From Mycolicibacterium sp. (GTDB taxonomy: Bacteria; Actinomycetota; Actinomycetes; Mycobacteriales; Mycobacteriaceae), in NCBI GenBank assembly GCA_020637165.1, contig JACJWN010000005.1, forward strand, positions 62,001 to 126,000: a DNA stretch of 64,000 nt, in the 5' to 3' direction. Positions 49,449-58,951 of the stretch are shown one piece after another. The notes under the pieces were generated by a model. That model was not told the origin of the DNA and did no database searches. It saw only the letters and a program-made list of their open reading frames with translations. Each line of letters starts with the position of its first letter. Position 1 is the stretch's first letter. Both the position numbers and the translations under genes were made by a program.

Positions 49449-51434
49449 TCACCCGGGGCCGGGCACGCTCAGCCGCCGCAGCGCATCCCTGACCAGGGCG
49501 GGGTCGGTGGTCGTCCAGAACGGCGGCAGCGACGCCCGCAGGTAGCCGCCGTAGCGGGCGGTCGCCATCCGGGAGTCCAGGACCGCCACCACGCCGCGGT
49601 CGTCGGTACGGCGCAGCAGCCGTCCGGCGCCCTGGGCCAGCAGCAGCGCGGCGTGACTGGCCGCGACCGCCATGAACCCGTTGCCGCCGCGGGCGGCCAC
49701 GGCGCGCTGCCGCGCGGTCAGCAGCGGGTCGTCCGGGCGGGGGAACGGGATGCGGTCGATAATCACCAGTGATAGCGAGGGGCCCGGGACGTCGACGCCC
49801 TGCCACAGCGACAGGGTGCCGAACAGGGAGGTCTGCGGGTCGGCGGCGAACCGCTCGATCAGCGCGGCGGTGCTGTCCTCGCCCTGGCACAGCACCGGCG
49901 TGTCCAGCCGCTGCCGCATCGCCTCCGCCGCGGCCCGGGCCGCCCGCATCGAGGAGAAAAGCCCCAGGGTTCGTCCGCCGGCGGCCTCGATCAGCCCGGC
50001 GATCTCGTCGAGTTGTTCGGCCGATCCCGCGCCGTCGCGACCGGGCGGGGGCAGGTGCCCGGCGACGTAGAGGATCCCGGACTTGGCGTGGTCGAAGGGC
50101 GAGCCGACGTCCAGGCCCCGCCAGTCCGGGCCGCGGGCCAGCCCCCAGGCCTCGGCCATCGCGTCGAACGACCCGCCCAGAGTCAGGGTCGCCGAGGTCA
50201 GCACCGCCGTGGAGGCGCCGAACACCCGCTCGGCCAGCAGGGCCGCCACCGATAGCGGCGCCACCCGCAGCACCGGGTTGACCGCCCCCGATCCGCGCTG
50301 CTCCTCGTGGTCGAGCCACACCACGTCGGTGCGCTCGGCGATCGGCGGGGCGAAGGAGTCCAGCACCCGCGCGGCGGTGTCGGCGACCTCGGTCAGTGCG
50401 GCGATCGACTCGGAGCGCGCCGCGGCGGCCGCCGGATCCTTGGGCGCCGGGTCGATGGCCGAACGGGCGGCGCCCGCGGCGTCGCGAAGCGCGGTCAGGT
50501 AGGTGGCCAGTTCGTCGTCGATGTGGTCGATGCGCCCGGGCTGCGCGTCATGGATCGCCGAGGCGAAGGTGGCCACCGCCGCCTCCAGGCGCTGAGTCAG
50601 TTCGGGGCCGACCAGGCGGGCGGTGCGGCGCACGGTGACGCCCAGCGGGCCGGGGGTGAGCTCGCCGGTGGCCACCGAGGTCACCCGGTCGGTCAGCTCG
50701 TGCGCCTCGTCGATCACCAGGTAGTCGTGTTCGGGCAGCACCGAGGCCTCGGCGATGGCGTCGATGGCCAGCAGGGCGTGGTTGGTGACGACGACGTCCG
50801 CTTGGCCGGCCTCGGCGCGCGCCTTCTCGGAGAAACAGTCGGCGGCGTAGGGGCAGCGGGCCGGCCCGAGGCATTCCCGTGCTGAGACGCTGACCTGCGA
50901 CCAGGCCCGCTCCGAGACCCCGGGGCGCAGCTCGTCGCGGTCGCCGGTGTCTGTGTCCGACGCCCATTCGGTCAGCCGCGCCACGTCGCGGCCCAGCGCG
51001 CTGGTCGCCGCGGCGGAGAACAGCTCTTCCTGGTCGGCGTCGGCGGGTTTGACGTCGGGGATCGAGTGGATCTTGTTCAGGCACAGGTAGTTTCGCCTGC
51101 CCTTGAGCAGCGCGAATCGAGCCGGGCGGGGGAGCGTATCGGCGAGCGCGTCGACCAGCCGGGGCAGGTCGCGGTCGACGAGCTGGCGCTGCAGGGCGAT
51201 GGTGGCAGTGGAGATCACCACCGGGGTGTCGTCGGCGACCGCGCGGGCGATGGCCGGCACCAGATAGGCCAGCGACTTGCCGGTGCCTGTGCCGGCCTGA
51301 ACGGCCAGGTGCTCACCGGTGTCGAAGGCGTGGGCCACCGCCTCGGCCATCTGCACCTGACCCGGGCGCTGCGCGCCGCCGATCACCGCCACCGCCCGCT
51401 CCAGCAGGTCGGCCACCGGGGGCGGTCGTTTCAC
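49449..51434 (-). CDS. dinG: ATP-dependent DNA helicase DinG/XPD-like
   Basis: Superfamily 2 iron-sulfur helicase, 661 residues. Walker A is QAGTGTGKSLAY (about 42-53), and the DEAH box is in YLVIDEAHEL. Between motifs I and II are the four cysteines of an XPD-type [4Fe-4S] cluster: one in RNYLCLNK, then ECLGPARCPYAADC. Motif VI is QGAGRLLRR near the C-terminus. DinG helicases resolve R-loops and DNA structures. The GTG start overlaps the pncB stop (GTGA), so it is the second gene of a two-gene unit with pncB. Confidence 0.93.
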   Translation of the reverse strand: MKRPPPVADLLERAVAVIGGAQRPGQVQMAEAVAHAFDTGEHLAVQAGTGTGKSLAYLVPAIARAVADDTPVVISTATIALQRQLVDRDLPRLVDALADTLPRPARFALLKGRRNYLCLNKIHSIPDVKPADADQEELFSAAATSALGRDVARLTEWASDTDTGDRDELRPGVSERAWSQVSVSARECLGPARCPYAADCFSEKARAEAGQADVVVTNHALLAIDAIAEASVLPEHDYLVIDEAHELTDRVTSVATGELTPGPLGVTVRRTARLVGPELTQRLEAAVATFASAIHDAQPGRIDHIDDELATYLTALRDAAGAARSAIDPAPKDPAAAAARSESIAALTEVADTAARVLDSFAPPIAERTDVVWLDHEEQRGSGAVNPVLRVAPLSVAALLAERVFGASTAVLTSATLTLGGSFDAMAEAWGLARGPDWRGLDVGSPFDHAKSGILYVAGHLPPPGRDGAGSAEQLDEIAGLIEAAGGRTLGLFSSMRAARAAAEAMRQRLDTPVLCQGEDSTAALIERFAADPQTSLFGTLSLWQGVDVPGPSLSLVIIDRIPFPRPDDPLLTARQRAVAARGGNGFMAVAASHAALLLAQGAGRLLRRTDDRGVVAVLDSRMATARYGGYLRASLPPFWTTTDPALVRDALRRLSVPGPG

Positions 51435-52753
51435 CGCGGCGGGATCTGGCGGGTGGGGATGACCGGCTCGCCGCGGGACAGGGCCAGGCCCTCCCAGGGC
51501 AGGCTGCTCAGCCCGGTGGCGACCAACGCGCGCGCCGCGGCCAGATCGGCCGGCCCCAGCAGCTCGCCCTCGCGGACCAGCGGCACCGTCAGCGGGCGCG
51601 CCTGCCCGTCGGCGTCCGGTGACTCCGCGAACGGATGGACCACCTCCTCGACGACGGTTCCTGACGGGCGGGACAGCCGCACCGCGGCCTTGCGCCCGCC
51701 GTGGGACTCCTTGTGGCTGCTGCGCTTGCGCACCGGCAGTCCGTCGACCTCGACCAGCTTGTAGACCATCCCGGCGGTAGGCGCGCCGGATCCGGTGACC
51801 ACCGACGTGCCGACTCCGTAGCTGTCCACCGGTTCGGCGCGCAGCGCGGCGACGGCGTACTCGTCGAGATCGCCGGAGACCACGATCCGGGTGCCCGGCG
51901 CGCCCAGGTCGTCGAGTTGGGCGCGGACCTGGCGGGCCAGCACCCCGAGGTCGCCGGAGTCGATGCGCACCGCCCCCAGCCCGGTGCCGGCCGCCGCGAT
52001 GGCGTTGGCCACCCCGCTGCGGACGTCGTAGGTGTCCACCAGCAGGGTCGTGGTCAGGCCCAGGGCGGCGATCTGGGCGCGGAAGGCGGCCTGCTCCCAG
52101 GCGTCGGAATCGGAACCGGCTTCGGTGTGCAGCATGGTGAACGCGTGCGCCGAGGTTCCCAGCGCCGGAATCCCGTAGCGCTGGGCGGCCGCCAGGTTGG
52201 AGGTCCCGGTGAATCCGGCGATATAGGCCGCGCGCGCCGCGGCGACCGCGGCCTGCTCGTGGGTGCGCCGGGACCCCATCTCGATCAGCGGGCGGCCGTC
52301 GGCGGCGCTGACCATCCGGGCCGCCGCCGAGGCCACCGCGCTGTCGTGGTTGAGGATCGACAGCGCCAGCGTCTCCAGCAGAACGCACTCGGCGAAGGTG
52401 CCGGTGATCGAGAGCACCGGGGAACCGGGAAAGTACAACTCGCCCTCGGCATAGCCGTCGATGTCGCCGCCGAACCGGAAACCGGCCAGATAGTCCAGCG
52501 TCGCAGGGTCCAGGAAGTCCGCCACCGCCGTCAGCGCCGCGTCGTCGAAGACGAAGTCTTGCAGCGCTTCCAGGAACCGCCCGGTCCCGGCGAGAACGCC
52601 GTAGCGGCGACCGTCGGGCAGCCGCCGGGCGAACACCTCGAAGGTGGTGCGTCGGCTCGCGGTCCCGTCGCGCAGCGCCGCCGAGAGCATGGTCAGCTCG
52701 TACTTGTCGGTCAGCAGCGCCGGGGTCGTAACCGCACTCACAGGCCCACTCAC
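51431..52753 (-). CDS. pncB: Nicotinate phosphoribosyltransferase
   Basis: Converts nicotinate to nicotinate mononucleotide in NAD salvage. 440 residues: [10 protein letters not shown] at the N-terminus is the family signature, [13 protein letters not shown] and DTYDVRSGV lie in the core, and [10 protein letters not shown] with SGDLDEYAV form the phosphoribosyl-binding part. It is the first gene of the pncB-dinG unit, as in M. tuberculosis (pncB1). Divergent from clpS with a 66-base gap. Confidence 0.93.
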   Translation of the reverse strand: MSGPVSAVTTPALLTDKYELTMLSAALRDGTASRRTTFEVFARRLPDGRRYGVLAGTGRFLEALQDFVFDDAALTAVADFLDPATLDYLAGFRFGGDIDGYAEGELYFPGSPVLSITGTFAECVLLETLALSILNHDSAVASAAARMVSAADGRPLIEMGSRRTHEQAAVAAARAAYIAGFTGTSNLAAAQRYGIPALGTSAHAFTMLHTEAGSDSDAWEQAAFRAQIAALGLTTTLLVDTYDVRSGVANAIAAAGTGLGAVRIDSGDLGVLARQVRAQLDDLGAPGTRIVVSGDLDEYAVAALRAEPVDSYGVGTSVVTGSGAPTAGMVYKLVEVDGLPVRKRSSHKESHGGRKAAVRLSRPSGTVVEEVVHPFAESPDADGQARPLTVPLVREGELLGPADLAAARALVATGLSSLPWEGLALSRGEPVIPTRQIPPR

Positions 52754-52819
52754 CCCGCAACCGTAACGGCTGGCCCGAGCGGGAGCCGGGAGCGGCGGCG
52801 GCTCGCTATCCTTGTCGGC

Positions 52820-53125
52820 ATGGGCGCCTCAGAAGCACCGCCCCGGCCGGGGACCGGGGGACTCCAGCAGACCGACCTTCTCGAGGCCATCGACGCACCG
52901 TGGGTGACCATCGTCTGGGACGACCCGGTCAACCTGATGAACTACGTGACGTTCGTCTTCCAGAAGCTGTTCGGCTACAGCGAGCCCCAGGCCACCAAGC
53001 TCATGCTGCAGGTTCACAACGAGGGTAAGGCCGTGGTGTCCTCCGGCAGCCGCGAGGCCATGGAGGTCGACGTGACCAAACTGCACGGTGCCGGGCTGTG
53101 GGCGACCATGCAGCAGGACCGCTGA
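52820..53125 (+). CDS. clpS: ATP-dependent Clp protease adaptor ClpS
   Basis: N-end-rule adaptor delivering substrates with bulky N-terminal residues to ClpC/ClpP. The 101-residue protein has a flexible N-terminus, then [22 protein letters not shown] (the N-degron-binding DDP..N motif) and [16 protein letters not shown]. The ATG at 52820 is chosen by length. It starts a run of co-directional genes to rdgB. Confidence 0.95.
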   Translation: MGASEAPPRPGTGGLQQTDLLEAIDAPWVTIVWDDPVNLMNYVTFVFQKLFGYSEPQATKLMLQVHNEGKAVVSSGSREAMEVDVTKLHGAGLWATMQQDR

Positions 53126-53144
53126 GCCGGCGGCGCGACGACAC

Positions 53145-53717
53145 GTGCGTAAGTGGAAACGGGTGGACACCGCCCAGGGGCCCCGCTTCGTCTCGGCGCT
53201 GGAGCGCCACGAGGTCGAGTTGCTGAGGAACATGGCCACCTCGGTGCAGCAGATGCTCGACGAGCGGCAGTCCTCGGCGCCCTCGGACCCGCTGGAGCAG
53301 ATCACCGGCATCCGCGCGGGCAACTCCGCGCCGCCGGAGAACACCACCATGCGCCGGCTGCTGCCGGACTTCGTCAAGGACGGTGCCGAGGCCGCCGCCG
53401 ACACCTCCAATTCGGCCCTGCGAAGCCTGCACGAGCCCCAGATCATCGACGGCAAAATCGCGGCGGCCCAACGGCTGCTGGACACCCTGCCCGACGGCGG
53501 GGGACGGCTGGAGCTGACCGAGGAGGAGGCCGAGGCCTGGACCGCGGCCGTCAACGACATCCGGCTGACGCTGGGCACGCTGCTGCAGATCGGGCCCGAC
53601 GGGCCGGACCGGCTTCCCTCCGGACATCCGATGGCGGCTCATCTCGAGGTCTACCAGTGGCTGACGGTGCTGCAGGAGTATCTGGTCCTGGGGTTGATGG
53701 GCAAGCCGATTCGATGA
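53145..53717 (+). CDS. DUF2017 family protein
   Basis: 190 residues from the GTG at 53145 (MRKWKRVDTAQ). It is alpha-helical and charged, with no membrane segment or catalytic motif. The family always follows clpS in actinobacteria, so a link to proteolysis is possible but unproven. Its stop overlaps the start of the peptidase gene (ATGA). Confidence 0.85.
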   Translation: MRKWKRVDTAQGPRFVSALERHEVELLRNMATSVQQMLDERQSSAPSDPLEQITGIRAGNSAPPENTTMRRLLPDFVKDGAEAAADTSNSALRSLHEPQIIDGKIAAAQRLLDTLPDGGGRLELTEEEAEAWTAAVNDIRLTLGTLLQIGPDGPDRLPSGHPMAAHLEVYQWLTVLQEYLVLGLMGKPIR

Positions 53718-54745
53718 CCGGCAGCGTCACCGACGTCACCGGCATCCTGGTCGGCCACCATCATCGCTGTGACGCCGACGCGACCGTGGTATCGGAGGAC
53801 CGGCCGGGAATCGGGTGGGCCAGCGGAACGACCGTGGTTCTCGCCCCGCCGGGGACGGTGGGCGCGGTCGACGTTCGCGGTGGGGCGCCGGGCAGCCGGG
53901 AGACCGAGTTGCTGGAGGCGTCCAATACGGTCCGCCACGTCGACGCCGTGGTGCTCACCGGCGGCAGTGCCTACGGGCTGGCCGCCGCGGACGGAGTGAT
54001 GTCCTGGCTGGAGGAGCGGGGCCGGGGTGTGGCGATGACCGGCGGGGTGGTGCCGATCGTTCCCGCCGCGGTGATCTTCGATCTTCCGGTCGGGGCATGG
54101 GCCAACCGGCCGACCGCCGAGTTCGGCTATGCCGCCGCCGCGGCCGCCGGCGTCGACGTGGCCGTCGGCTGCGTGGGGGCAGGTGTCGGCGCGCGCGCCG
54201 GTGTGCTCAAGGGCGGGGTGGGCACGGCCTCGGTAGCGCTGGACTGCGGCGTCACGGTGGGGGCGATCGTGGTGGTCAATGCCGCCGGCGAGGTGTTCGA
54301 CCCGGCGACCGGGCTGCCGTGGATGTCGGAATTGGCCGCCGAGTTCGGGCTGAGCGCGCCTCCTGCCGAACAACTGCTCGCCTTCGCCGATCGGCACCGG
54401 GAGTCCAGCCCGCTGAACACCACCATCGCGGTGGTGGCCACCGACGCCGCGCTGAGCAAGGCGGCCTGCCATCGCGTGGCGGTGGCCGCCCAGGATGGCC
54501 TGGCCCGTGCCATCCGCCCGGCGCACACCCCGCTGGACGGGGACACCGTGTTCGCCCTGGCCACCGGTGCGGTGACGGTGCCGCCGGATCCCGACACCCC
54601 CGAGGCGATGTCGCCGGAGACCAGGCTGACTACCGCGGTCGGTGCGGCCGCGGCGGACTGTCTGGCCCGTGCGGTGGTCGCCGGAGTCCTGGCGGCGCAG
54701 CCGGTGGCCGGGATTCCGGCGTATCGGGACATGCTCGCCGGTTAG
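53714..54745 (+). CDS. P1-type (S58/DmpA-like) peptidase
   Basis: 343 residues, the length of Rv1333. The family are Ntn-type self-cleaving aminopeptidases/amidases; NTTIAVVATD at 235-244 contains the Thr (T236 or T237) that should become the N-terminal nucleophile after cleavage, as in 6-aminohexanoate-oligomer hydrolase. Other conserved parts are VLTGGSAYGLAAADGV and GARAGVLKGGVGTASV. The substrate is unknown. The ATG overlaps the DUF2017 stop. In M. tuberculosis mec-cysO-cysM follows; here they are absent. Confidence 0.88.
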   Translation: MTGSVTDVTGILVGHHHRCDADATVVSEDRPGIGWASGTTVVLAPPGTVGAVDVRGGAPGSRETELLEASNTVRHVDAVVLTGGSAYGLAAADGVMSWLEERGRGVAMTGGVVPIVPAAVIFDLPVGAWANRPTAEFGYAAAAAAGVDVAVGCVGAGVGARAGVLKGGVGTASVALDCGVTVGAIVVVNAAGEVFDPATGLPWMSELAAEFGLSAPPAEQLLAFADRHRESSPLNTTIAVVATDAALSKAACHRVAVAAQDGLARAIRPAHTPLDGDTVFALATGAVTVPPDPDTPEAMSPETRLTTAVGAAAADCLARAVVAGVLAAQPVAGIPAYRDMLAG

Positions 54746-54748
54746 CTG

Positions 54749-54814
54749 GCGCGAGCGTGCGTGTCAGCTCCGCGACACGCCGCTTGCGAGGGCATTTCGC
54801 GCACGTTCGCGGCG
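54749..54814. repeat. Dispersed palindromic repeat, copy C, degenerate (peptidase-rhomboid gap)
   Basis: GGCGCGAGCGTGCGTG (54749-54764) can pair imperfectly with CGCGCACGTTCGCGGC (54799-54814). The loop contains CGCGACACGCCG (54771-54782), which matches the loop core of copy B. It occupies most of the 95-base gap where M. tuberculosis has three genes. Confidence 0.7.
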
Positions 54815-54840
54815 TTGAGTCCGGCCGGTAGCCTTGAGAG

Positions 54841-55488
54841 ATGACCACACCCGCGCCCACCAAATGGCCGGTGTGGAAGGTCGGCGGCGCGACCATCCTG
54901 ACCTTTGTCGCGCTGCTTTACCTGATCGAGATCGTCGACCAGCTGACCGGGCACGCGCTGGACCGCAACGGCATCCGGCCGCTGGAGACCGACGGCCTCA
55001 AGGGCATCCTGTTTGCCCCGCTGCTGCACGCCGACTGGGCGCACCTGCTGGCGAACACCGTGCCGGCGCTGGTGCTGGGCTTCCTGGTGACCCTGGCTGG
55101 CCTATCGCGGTTCGTCTGGGCCACCGCCATCATCTGGATCGTCGGCGGACTGGGCACTTGGCTCATCGGCGGGCTGGGCAGCTGCCGGATGCCCACCAAC
55201 CACATCGGCGCCTCCGGGCTCATCTTCGGCTGGCTGGCCTTCCTGGTGGTGTTCGGCTGGCTCACCCGCCACCTGTGGCAGATCGCCGTGAGCCTGCTGG
55301 TGCTGGTGGTCTACGGCGGAATCCTGTGGGGGGCGGTGCCGGTGCTCGACCGTTGCGGCGGAGTGTCCTGGCAGGGGCACCTGTGCGGGGCGCTGGCCGG
55401 CGTGCTGGCGGCCTATTGGCTCTCCAGTCCTGAGCGGGCGGCGCGTGAGCGCAAGAAGGCCGGCGAGTTGCCCGGTTCCGGATCGTGA
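54841..55488 (+). CDS. Rhomboid-family intramembrane serine protease
   Basis: 215 residues with about six membrane helices. The catalytic dyad is S125 in [10 protein letters not shown] and H180 in [24 protein letters not shown] (about 62-73) is the usual helix 2 motif. It cleaves membrane-protein substrates, unknown here. It corresponds to Rv1337, next to murI. Its stop overlaps the murI start (GTGA). Confidence 0.92.
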   Translation: MTTPAPTKWPVWKVGGATILTFVALLYLIEIVDQLTGHALDRNGIRPLETDGLKGILFAPLLHADWAHLLANTVPALVLGFLVTLAGLSRFVWATAIIWIVGGLGTWLIGGLGSCRMPTNHIGASGLIFGWLAFLVVFGWLTRHLWQIAVSLLVLVVYGGILWGAVPVLDRCGGVSWQGHLCGALAGVLAAYWLSSPERAARERKKAGELPGSGS

Positions 55489-56309
55489 CCGACCGGTCGG
55501 CGCCGATCGGGATCTTCGACTCCGGTGTCGGCGGGCTGACGGTGGCCCGGTCCATCATCGACCAGTTGCCCGACGAGGACGTCATCTACGTCGGCGACAC
55601 CGCCCATGGGCCGTACGGCCCGCTGAGCATCCCCGAGGTTCGCGCCCATGCGCTGGCCATCGGCGACGACCTGGTCGGCCGCGGGGTCAAGGCGCTGGTG
55701 ATCGCGTGCAACACCGCCTCGGCGGCGTGTCTGCGCGACGCCCGGGAGCGCTACGACGTGCCCGTGGTGGAGGTGATCCTGCCCGCGGTCCGCCGCGCCG
55801 TGGCCACCACCCGGACCGGGAAGGTCGGGGTCATCGGAACCAGCGCGACCATCTCCTCGGGCGCCTACCAGGACGCCTTCGCCGCCGCCCGGGACGTCGA
55901 GGTCACCGCGGTGGCCTGCCCCCGATTCGTCGACTTCGTCGAACGCGGCGTCACCAGCGGCCGGCAGATCCTTGGTCTGGCCGAGGCGTATCTGGAACCG
56001 CTGCAGCGCGCCGAGGTCGACACCCTGGTGCTGGGCTGCACGCACTACCCGCTGCTGTCCGGGGTGATCCAGTTGGTGATGGGCGACTCGGTGACGCTGG
56101 TGTCCAGCGCGGAGGAGACCGCCAAAGATCTACTGCGGGTGCTCACCGAACGCGATCTGCTGCGCCCGCACCCCGAGAGCCCGGCAGCGGAGCCGCCCTC
56201 GCGGGTCTTCGAAGCCACCGGCGACCCCGAGGCGTTCACCGCGCTGGCCGCCCGCTTCCTCGGCCCGGTGGTCACCGGCGTGCAGGCGCCGAGCCGCACG
56301 GCGAACTGA
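55485..56309 (+). CDS. murI: Glutamate racemase
   Basis: Makes D-glutamate for peptidoglycan. The 274-residue protein has [13 protein letters not shown] at the N-terminus and the two catalytic cysteines, C75 in VIACNTAS and C185 in LGCTHYPLL. The GTG start overlaps the rhomboid stop. Some mycobacterial MurI proteins also inhibit DNA gyrase, but nothing here shows it. Confidence 0.96.
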   Translation: MTDRSAPIGIFDSGVGGLTVARSIIDQLPDEDVIYVGDTAHGPYGPLSIPEVRAHALAIGDDLVGRGVKALVIACNTASAACLRDARERYDVPVVEVILPAVRRAVATTRTGKVGVIGTSATISSGAYQDAFAAARDVEVTAVACPRFVDFVERGVTSGRQILGLAEAYLEPLQRAEVDTLVLGCTHYPLLSGVIQLVMGDSVTLVSSAEETAKDLLRVLTERDLLRPHPESPAAEPPSRVFEATGDPEAFTALAARFLGPVVTGVQAPSRTAN

Positions 56310-56368
56310 CTCGGCGGGAAAACCCATGTTGGGCCACCAGGGAGGCGATCCGTGGCAAGCTTGGCCAT

Positions 56369-57133
56369 GTGCGACTCACGGTCCTGGGCTGCTCGGGCAG
56401 TGTCGTCGGGCCTGACTCTCCAGCGTCCGGCTATCTGCTGACCGCCGAGGACACCGCGCCGCTGGTGCTCGATTTCGGCGGGGGAGTGCTCGGGGCGCTG
56501 CAGCGCTATGCCGACCCCAACGAGGTTTACGTTCTGCTCTCGCATCTGCACGCCGACCACTGCCTCGACCTACCGGGCCTGTTCGTGTGGCGGCGGTATC
56601 ACCCCACACCGGCCACCGAGCGCGGCATCATCTACGGTCCCAGCGACACCTGGACCCGGCTCGCCGCCGCCTCGTCGCCACTGGGCGGAGACCTCGATGA
56701 CTTCACCGACATCTTCGAGGTGCGCCAGTGGGTCGACGGCGAACCGGTCCGCCTCGGCGGTCTGACCGTCCAGCCCCGGCTGGTCATGCACCCCACCGAG
56801 TCCTTCGGGATGCGCATCACCGAACCCGGCGGCGCCACGCTGGTCTACAGCGGCGACACCGGGGTGTGCGAGTCGCTGGCTGAACTGGCCAGTGGCGCCG
56901 ACGTCTTCCTGTGCGAGGCCTCCTGGACCGATTCGCCGGACCGGCCCAAGCACCTGCACCTGTCCGGCACCGAGGCGGGCCGTATCGCCAAGAAAGCGGG
57001 GGTGGGCGAACTGCTGCTGACCCACATCCCGCCCTGGACCTGCCGCGAGGACGTGATCGCGGAGGCCAAGGCCGAGTTCGACGGCCCGGTGCACGCGGTG
57101 GTGCCGGGGGAGACCATCGACATCGCACGTTAG
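56369..57133 (+). CDS. Metallo-beta-lactamase-fold cyclic-AMP phosphodiesterase (Rv1339-like)
   Basis: 254 residues with the metal motif SHLHADH at 58-64 and later His/Asp ligands in YSGDTGV and LLTHIPPW. It is like M. tuberculosis Rv1339, reported as an atypical class II cyclic-nucleotide phosphodiesterase that lowers cAMP. The GTG at 56369 ([13 protein letters not shown]) fits the beta-strand start; longer frames run into murI. The window also carries three nucleotide cyclases, so it contains both cAMP synthesis and breakdown genes. Confidence 0.88.
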   Translation: MRLTVLGCSGSVVGPDSPASGYLLTAEDTAPLVLDFGGGVLGALQRYADPNEVYVLLSHLHADHCLDLPGLFVWRRYHPTPATERGIIYGPSDTWTRLAAASSPLGGDLDDFTDIFEVRQWVDGEPVRLGGLTVQPRLVMHPTESFGMRITEPGGATLVYSGDTGVCESLAELASGADVFLCEASWTDSPDRPKHLHLSGTEAGRIAKKAGVGELLLTHIPPWTCREDVIAEAKAEFDGPVHAVVPGETIDIAR

Positions 57134-57143
57134 GGTTCTCGGC

Positions 57144-57923
57144 GTGACCCCACGACATGACGGCAGGGCAGACGACGAACTGCGGCCCGTGGTCATCACC
57201 CGCGGCTTCACCTCGCATCCGGCCGGGTCGGTGCTGATCACGTTCGGCGAGACCCGGGTGATGTGTACCGCCAGCGTCAACGAAGGCGTCCCGCGCTGGC
57301 GCAAGGGATCGGGGCTGGGCTGGCTCACCGCCGAGTACGCCATGCTGCCCGCGGCCACCCACACCCGTTCGGACCGCGAATCGGTCAAGGGCCGCCTGGG
57401 CGGGCGCACCCAGGAGATCAGCCGGCTGGTCGGCCGGTCGCTGCGGGCTTGCATCGACCTGGCCGCGCTGGGGGAGAACACCATCGCCGTGGACTGCGAC
57501 GTGCTGCAGGCCGACGGCGGCACCCGCACCGCGGCGATCACCGGCGCCTACGTCGCCCTGGCCGATGCCGTGACGTACCTGGCCGCCGCCGGCAAGCTCA
57601 CCGACCCCAAGCCGCTGTCGTGTGCGATCGCCGCGGTCAGCGTCGGGGTGGTCGACGGCCGGGTGCGCGTCGACCTGCCCTACGAGGAGGACTCCCGCGC
57701 CGAGGTGGACATGAACGTGGTGGCCACCGACACCGGAACGTTCGTGGAGATTCAGGGAACCGGTGAGGGGGCCACCTTCCCTCGCTCGACGCTGGACAAG
57801 ATGCTCGACGCCGCGATGGGGGCTTGCGATCAGCTGTTCGCCGCCCAGCGCGAGGCGCTGGCGCTGCCCTACCCGGGTGAGTTGCCGGAGGGCCCGCCGC
57901 CGAAGAAGGCGTTCGGAAGCTGA
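57144..57923 (+). CDS. rph: Ribonuclease PH
   Basis: Phosphorolytic 3' exoribonuclease that trims tRNA precursors. The 259-residue protein has [19 protein letters not shown], the signature [21 protein letters not shown] (split here; phosphate-binding Arg included) and [19 protein letters not shown]. The GTG start is ten bases after the phosphodiesterase gene. Confidence 0.95.
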   Translation: MTPRHDGRADDELRPVVITRGFTSHPAGSVLITFGETRVMCTASVNEGVPRWRKGSGLGWLTAEYAMLPAATHTRSDRESVKGRLGGRTQEISRLVGRSLRACIDLAALGENTIAVDCDVLQADGGTRTAAITGAYVALADAVTYLAAAGKLTDPKPLSCAIAAVSVGVVDGRVRVDLPYEEDSRAEVDMNVVATDTGTFVEIQGTGEGATFPRSTLDKMLDAAMGACDQLFAAQREALALPYPGELPEGPPPKKAFGS

Positions 57924-58528
57924 CCGCGCTGCTGGTGGCCAGCCGCAACCGCAAGAAACTGGCCGAGTTGAGCCGGGTCCTCGACGCGGCGGGGATCACC
58001 GGGCTGGAGTTGCTGACCCTGGACGACGTGGCGCCCTATGACGAGGCGCCCGAGACCGGGGCGACCTTCGAGGATAACGCGATCGCCAAGGCCCGCGACG
58101 GCTTCGCCGCGACCGGCATCGCCACCCTGGCCGACGATTCGGGTCTGGAGGTCGGCGCGCTCAACGGCATGCCCGGGGTGCTCTCGGCGCGCTGGGCCGG
58201 CGGCCACGGCGATGACGCCGCCAACTACACGCTGCTGCTGGCCCAGCTGCGCGACGTCCCCGACGAGCGCCGCGGTGCCGCGTTCGTCTCTGCCTGCGCA
58301 CTGGTCACCGGACCGGACGAGGTCACCGTGGTGCGCGGCGAGTGGTCGGGAGTGATCGCCCGCGAACCTTCGGGCGACAACGGGTTCGGCTATGACCCGG
58401 TATTCGTTCCCGAAGGCGTGTCGGGCAGCGCCGCCCATTTGAGCGCGGCGGAGAAAGACGCGCTCTCGCACCGCGGCCGCGCGCTGGCGCTGTTGGTTCC
58501 GGCGTTGCGGGCGCTGGCTAGAGGTTGA
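57920..58528 (+). CDS. rdgB: dITP/XTP pyrophosphatase (non-canonical NTPase)
   Basis: Hydrolyses dITP, ITP and XTP to monophosphates, keeping inosine and xanthine out of [15 protein letters not shown] is the N-terminal phosphate loop; [12 protein letters not shown] and [12 protein letters not shown] carry the metal acids; [12 protein letters not shown] binds base. The first strand (TALLVAS) needs a start before the GTG at 57935; the only in-frame candidate is a CTG at 57920, which overlaps the rph stop as CTGA. I therefore propose 57920 (202 residues), with 57935 as the conventional alternative. Its last codons lie in the 91-bp duplication. Confidence 0.88.
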   Translation: MTALLVASRNRKKLAELSRVLDAAGITGLELLTLDDVAPYDEAPETGATFEDNAIAKARDGFAATGIATLADDSGLEVGALNGMPGVLSARWAGGHGDDAANYTLLLAQLRDVPDERRGAAFVSACALVTGPDEVTVVRGEWSGVIAREPSGDNGFGYDPVFVPEGVSGSAAHLSAAEKDALSHRGRALALLVPALRALARG

Positions 58529-58605
58529 AGCGCTGCTTGAGCTCGCGGGTCTGCACCTGCTCGACGATGATGCCCAGCAGGGGGACGGTGCCGGCCAGCA
58601 GGATC
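58515..58605. repeat. 91-bp direct repeat, copy 1 (rdgB end)
   Basis: Identical over 91 bases to 59362-59452. It includes the last codons of rdgB and, on the other strand, the last 29 codons and stop of a DUF3817 gene. The copies bracket the VapBC module. Confidence 0.95.
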
Positions 58606-58680
58606 GGCGGTGAAGATCAGGTCCTTCTTGACGCCGCACTCACAAACTCGCAGATCAGAGCGATCAGTGGGATATTGAAC
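58518..58680 (-). pseudogene. Decayed 3' fragment of a DUF3817-type gene
   Basis: Read on the minus strand, 58518-58605 encodes the C-terminal end of the intact neighbour (59365-59712) exactly. Before it, ATCTTCACCGCC aligns with CTCTTTACCGCC of that gene, with about 45 bases then missing. Further upstream, CTGATCGCTCTGATCTGCGAG (one reading: LIALICEF) resembles the segment encoding LIALVYEM. The frame is broken by a TGA. It looks like a second, mostly deleted copy with the last part identical. The resemblance beyond the 91 bp is short and could be partly chance. Confidence 0.5.
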
Positions 58681-58702
58681 GCCAATTTATTGGTAAATTG
58701 GC
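58681..58702 (+). promoter_or_regulatory. Palindromic operator/promoter of the vapBC module
   Basis: GCCAATTTA (58681-58689) and TAAATTGGC (58694-58702) form a perfect inverted repeat around TTGG, ending three bases before the vapB start. TAAATT inside it could be the -10 element, placing transcription start at about the first base of vapB. A VapB-VapC autoregulatory operator is the likely role. Confidence 0.65.
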
Positions 58703-58705
58703 ATT

Positions 58706-58951
58706 GTGTTGACATCGATTGATCGGGTAGGACGGATCGTTATCCCGAAGGCGTTACGGGTCGCGCTGGGGATTACCCCGGACACCCCGTTGGAACTGAT
58801 TCAGGACGGTTCCGGACTGCGAATCGAGCCCGTGCGACGCGAGCAACGGCTGATCGAGACCAGCGAGGGGCTCCCGATATTGGGTAGGGTCGCCGGATCC
58901 GCTCTCAACGATGACGATGTGCGCCGGCTCCGCGATGATCTCCAACGCTGA
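58706..58951 (+). CDS. vapB: Antitoxin VapB (AbrB/MazE-type DNA-binding)
   Basis: 81 residues from a GTG. An N-terminal AbrB/SpoVT swapped-hairpin domain (about 5-45: RVGRIVIPKALRVALGI, then LELIQDGSGLRIEP) is followed by an acidic/basic tail (about 50-81) that should wrap the toxin. No ribosome-binding site precedes the start, and the palindrome reaches to within three bases, so the message is probably leaderless. It overlaps vapC by 17 bases. Its AT-rich upstream region contrasts with the GC-rich flanks, consistent with acquisition. Confidence 0.88.
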   Translation: MLTSIDRVGRIVIPKALRVALGITPDTPLELIQDGSGLRIEPVRREQRLIETSEGLPILGRVAGSALNDDDVRRLRDDLQR

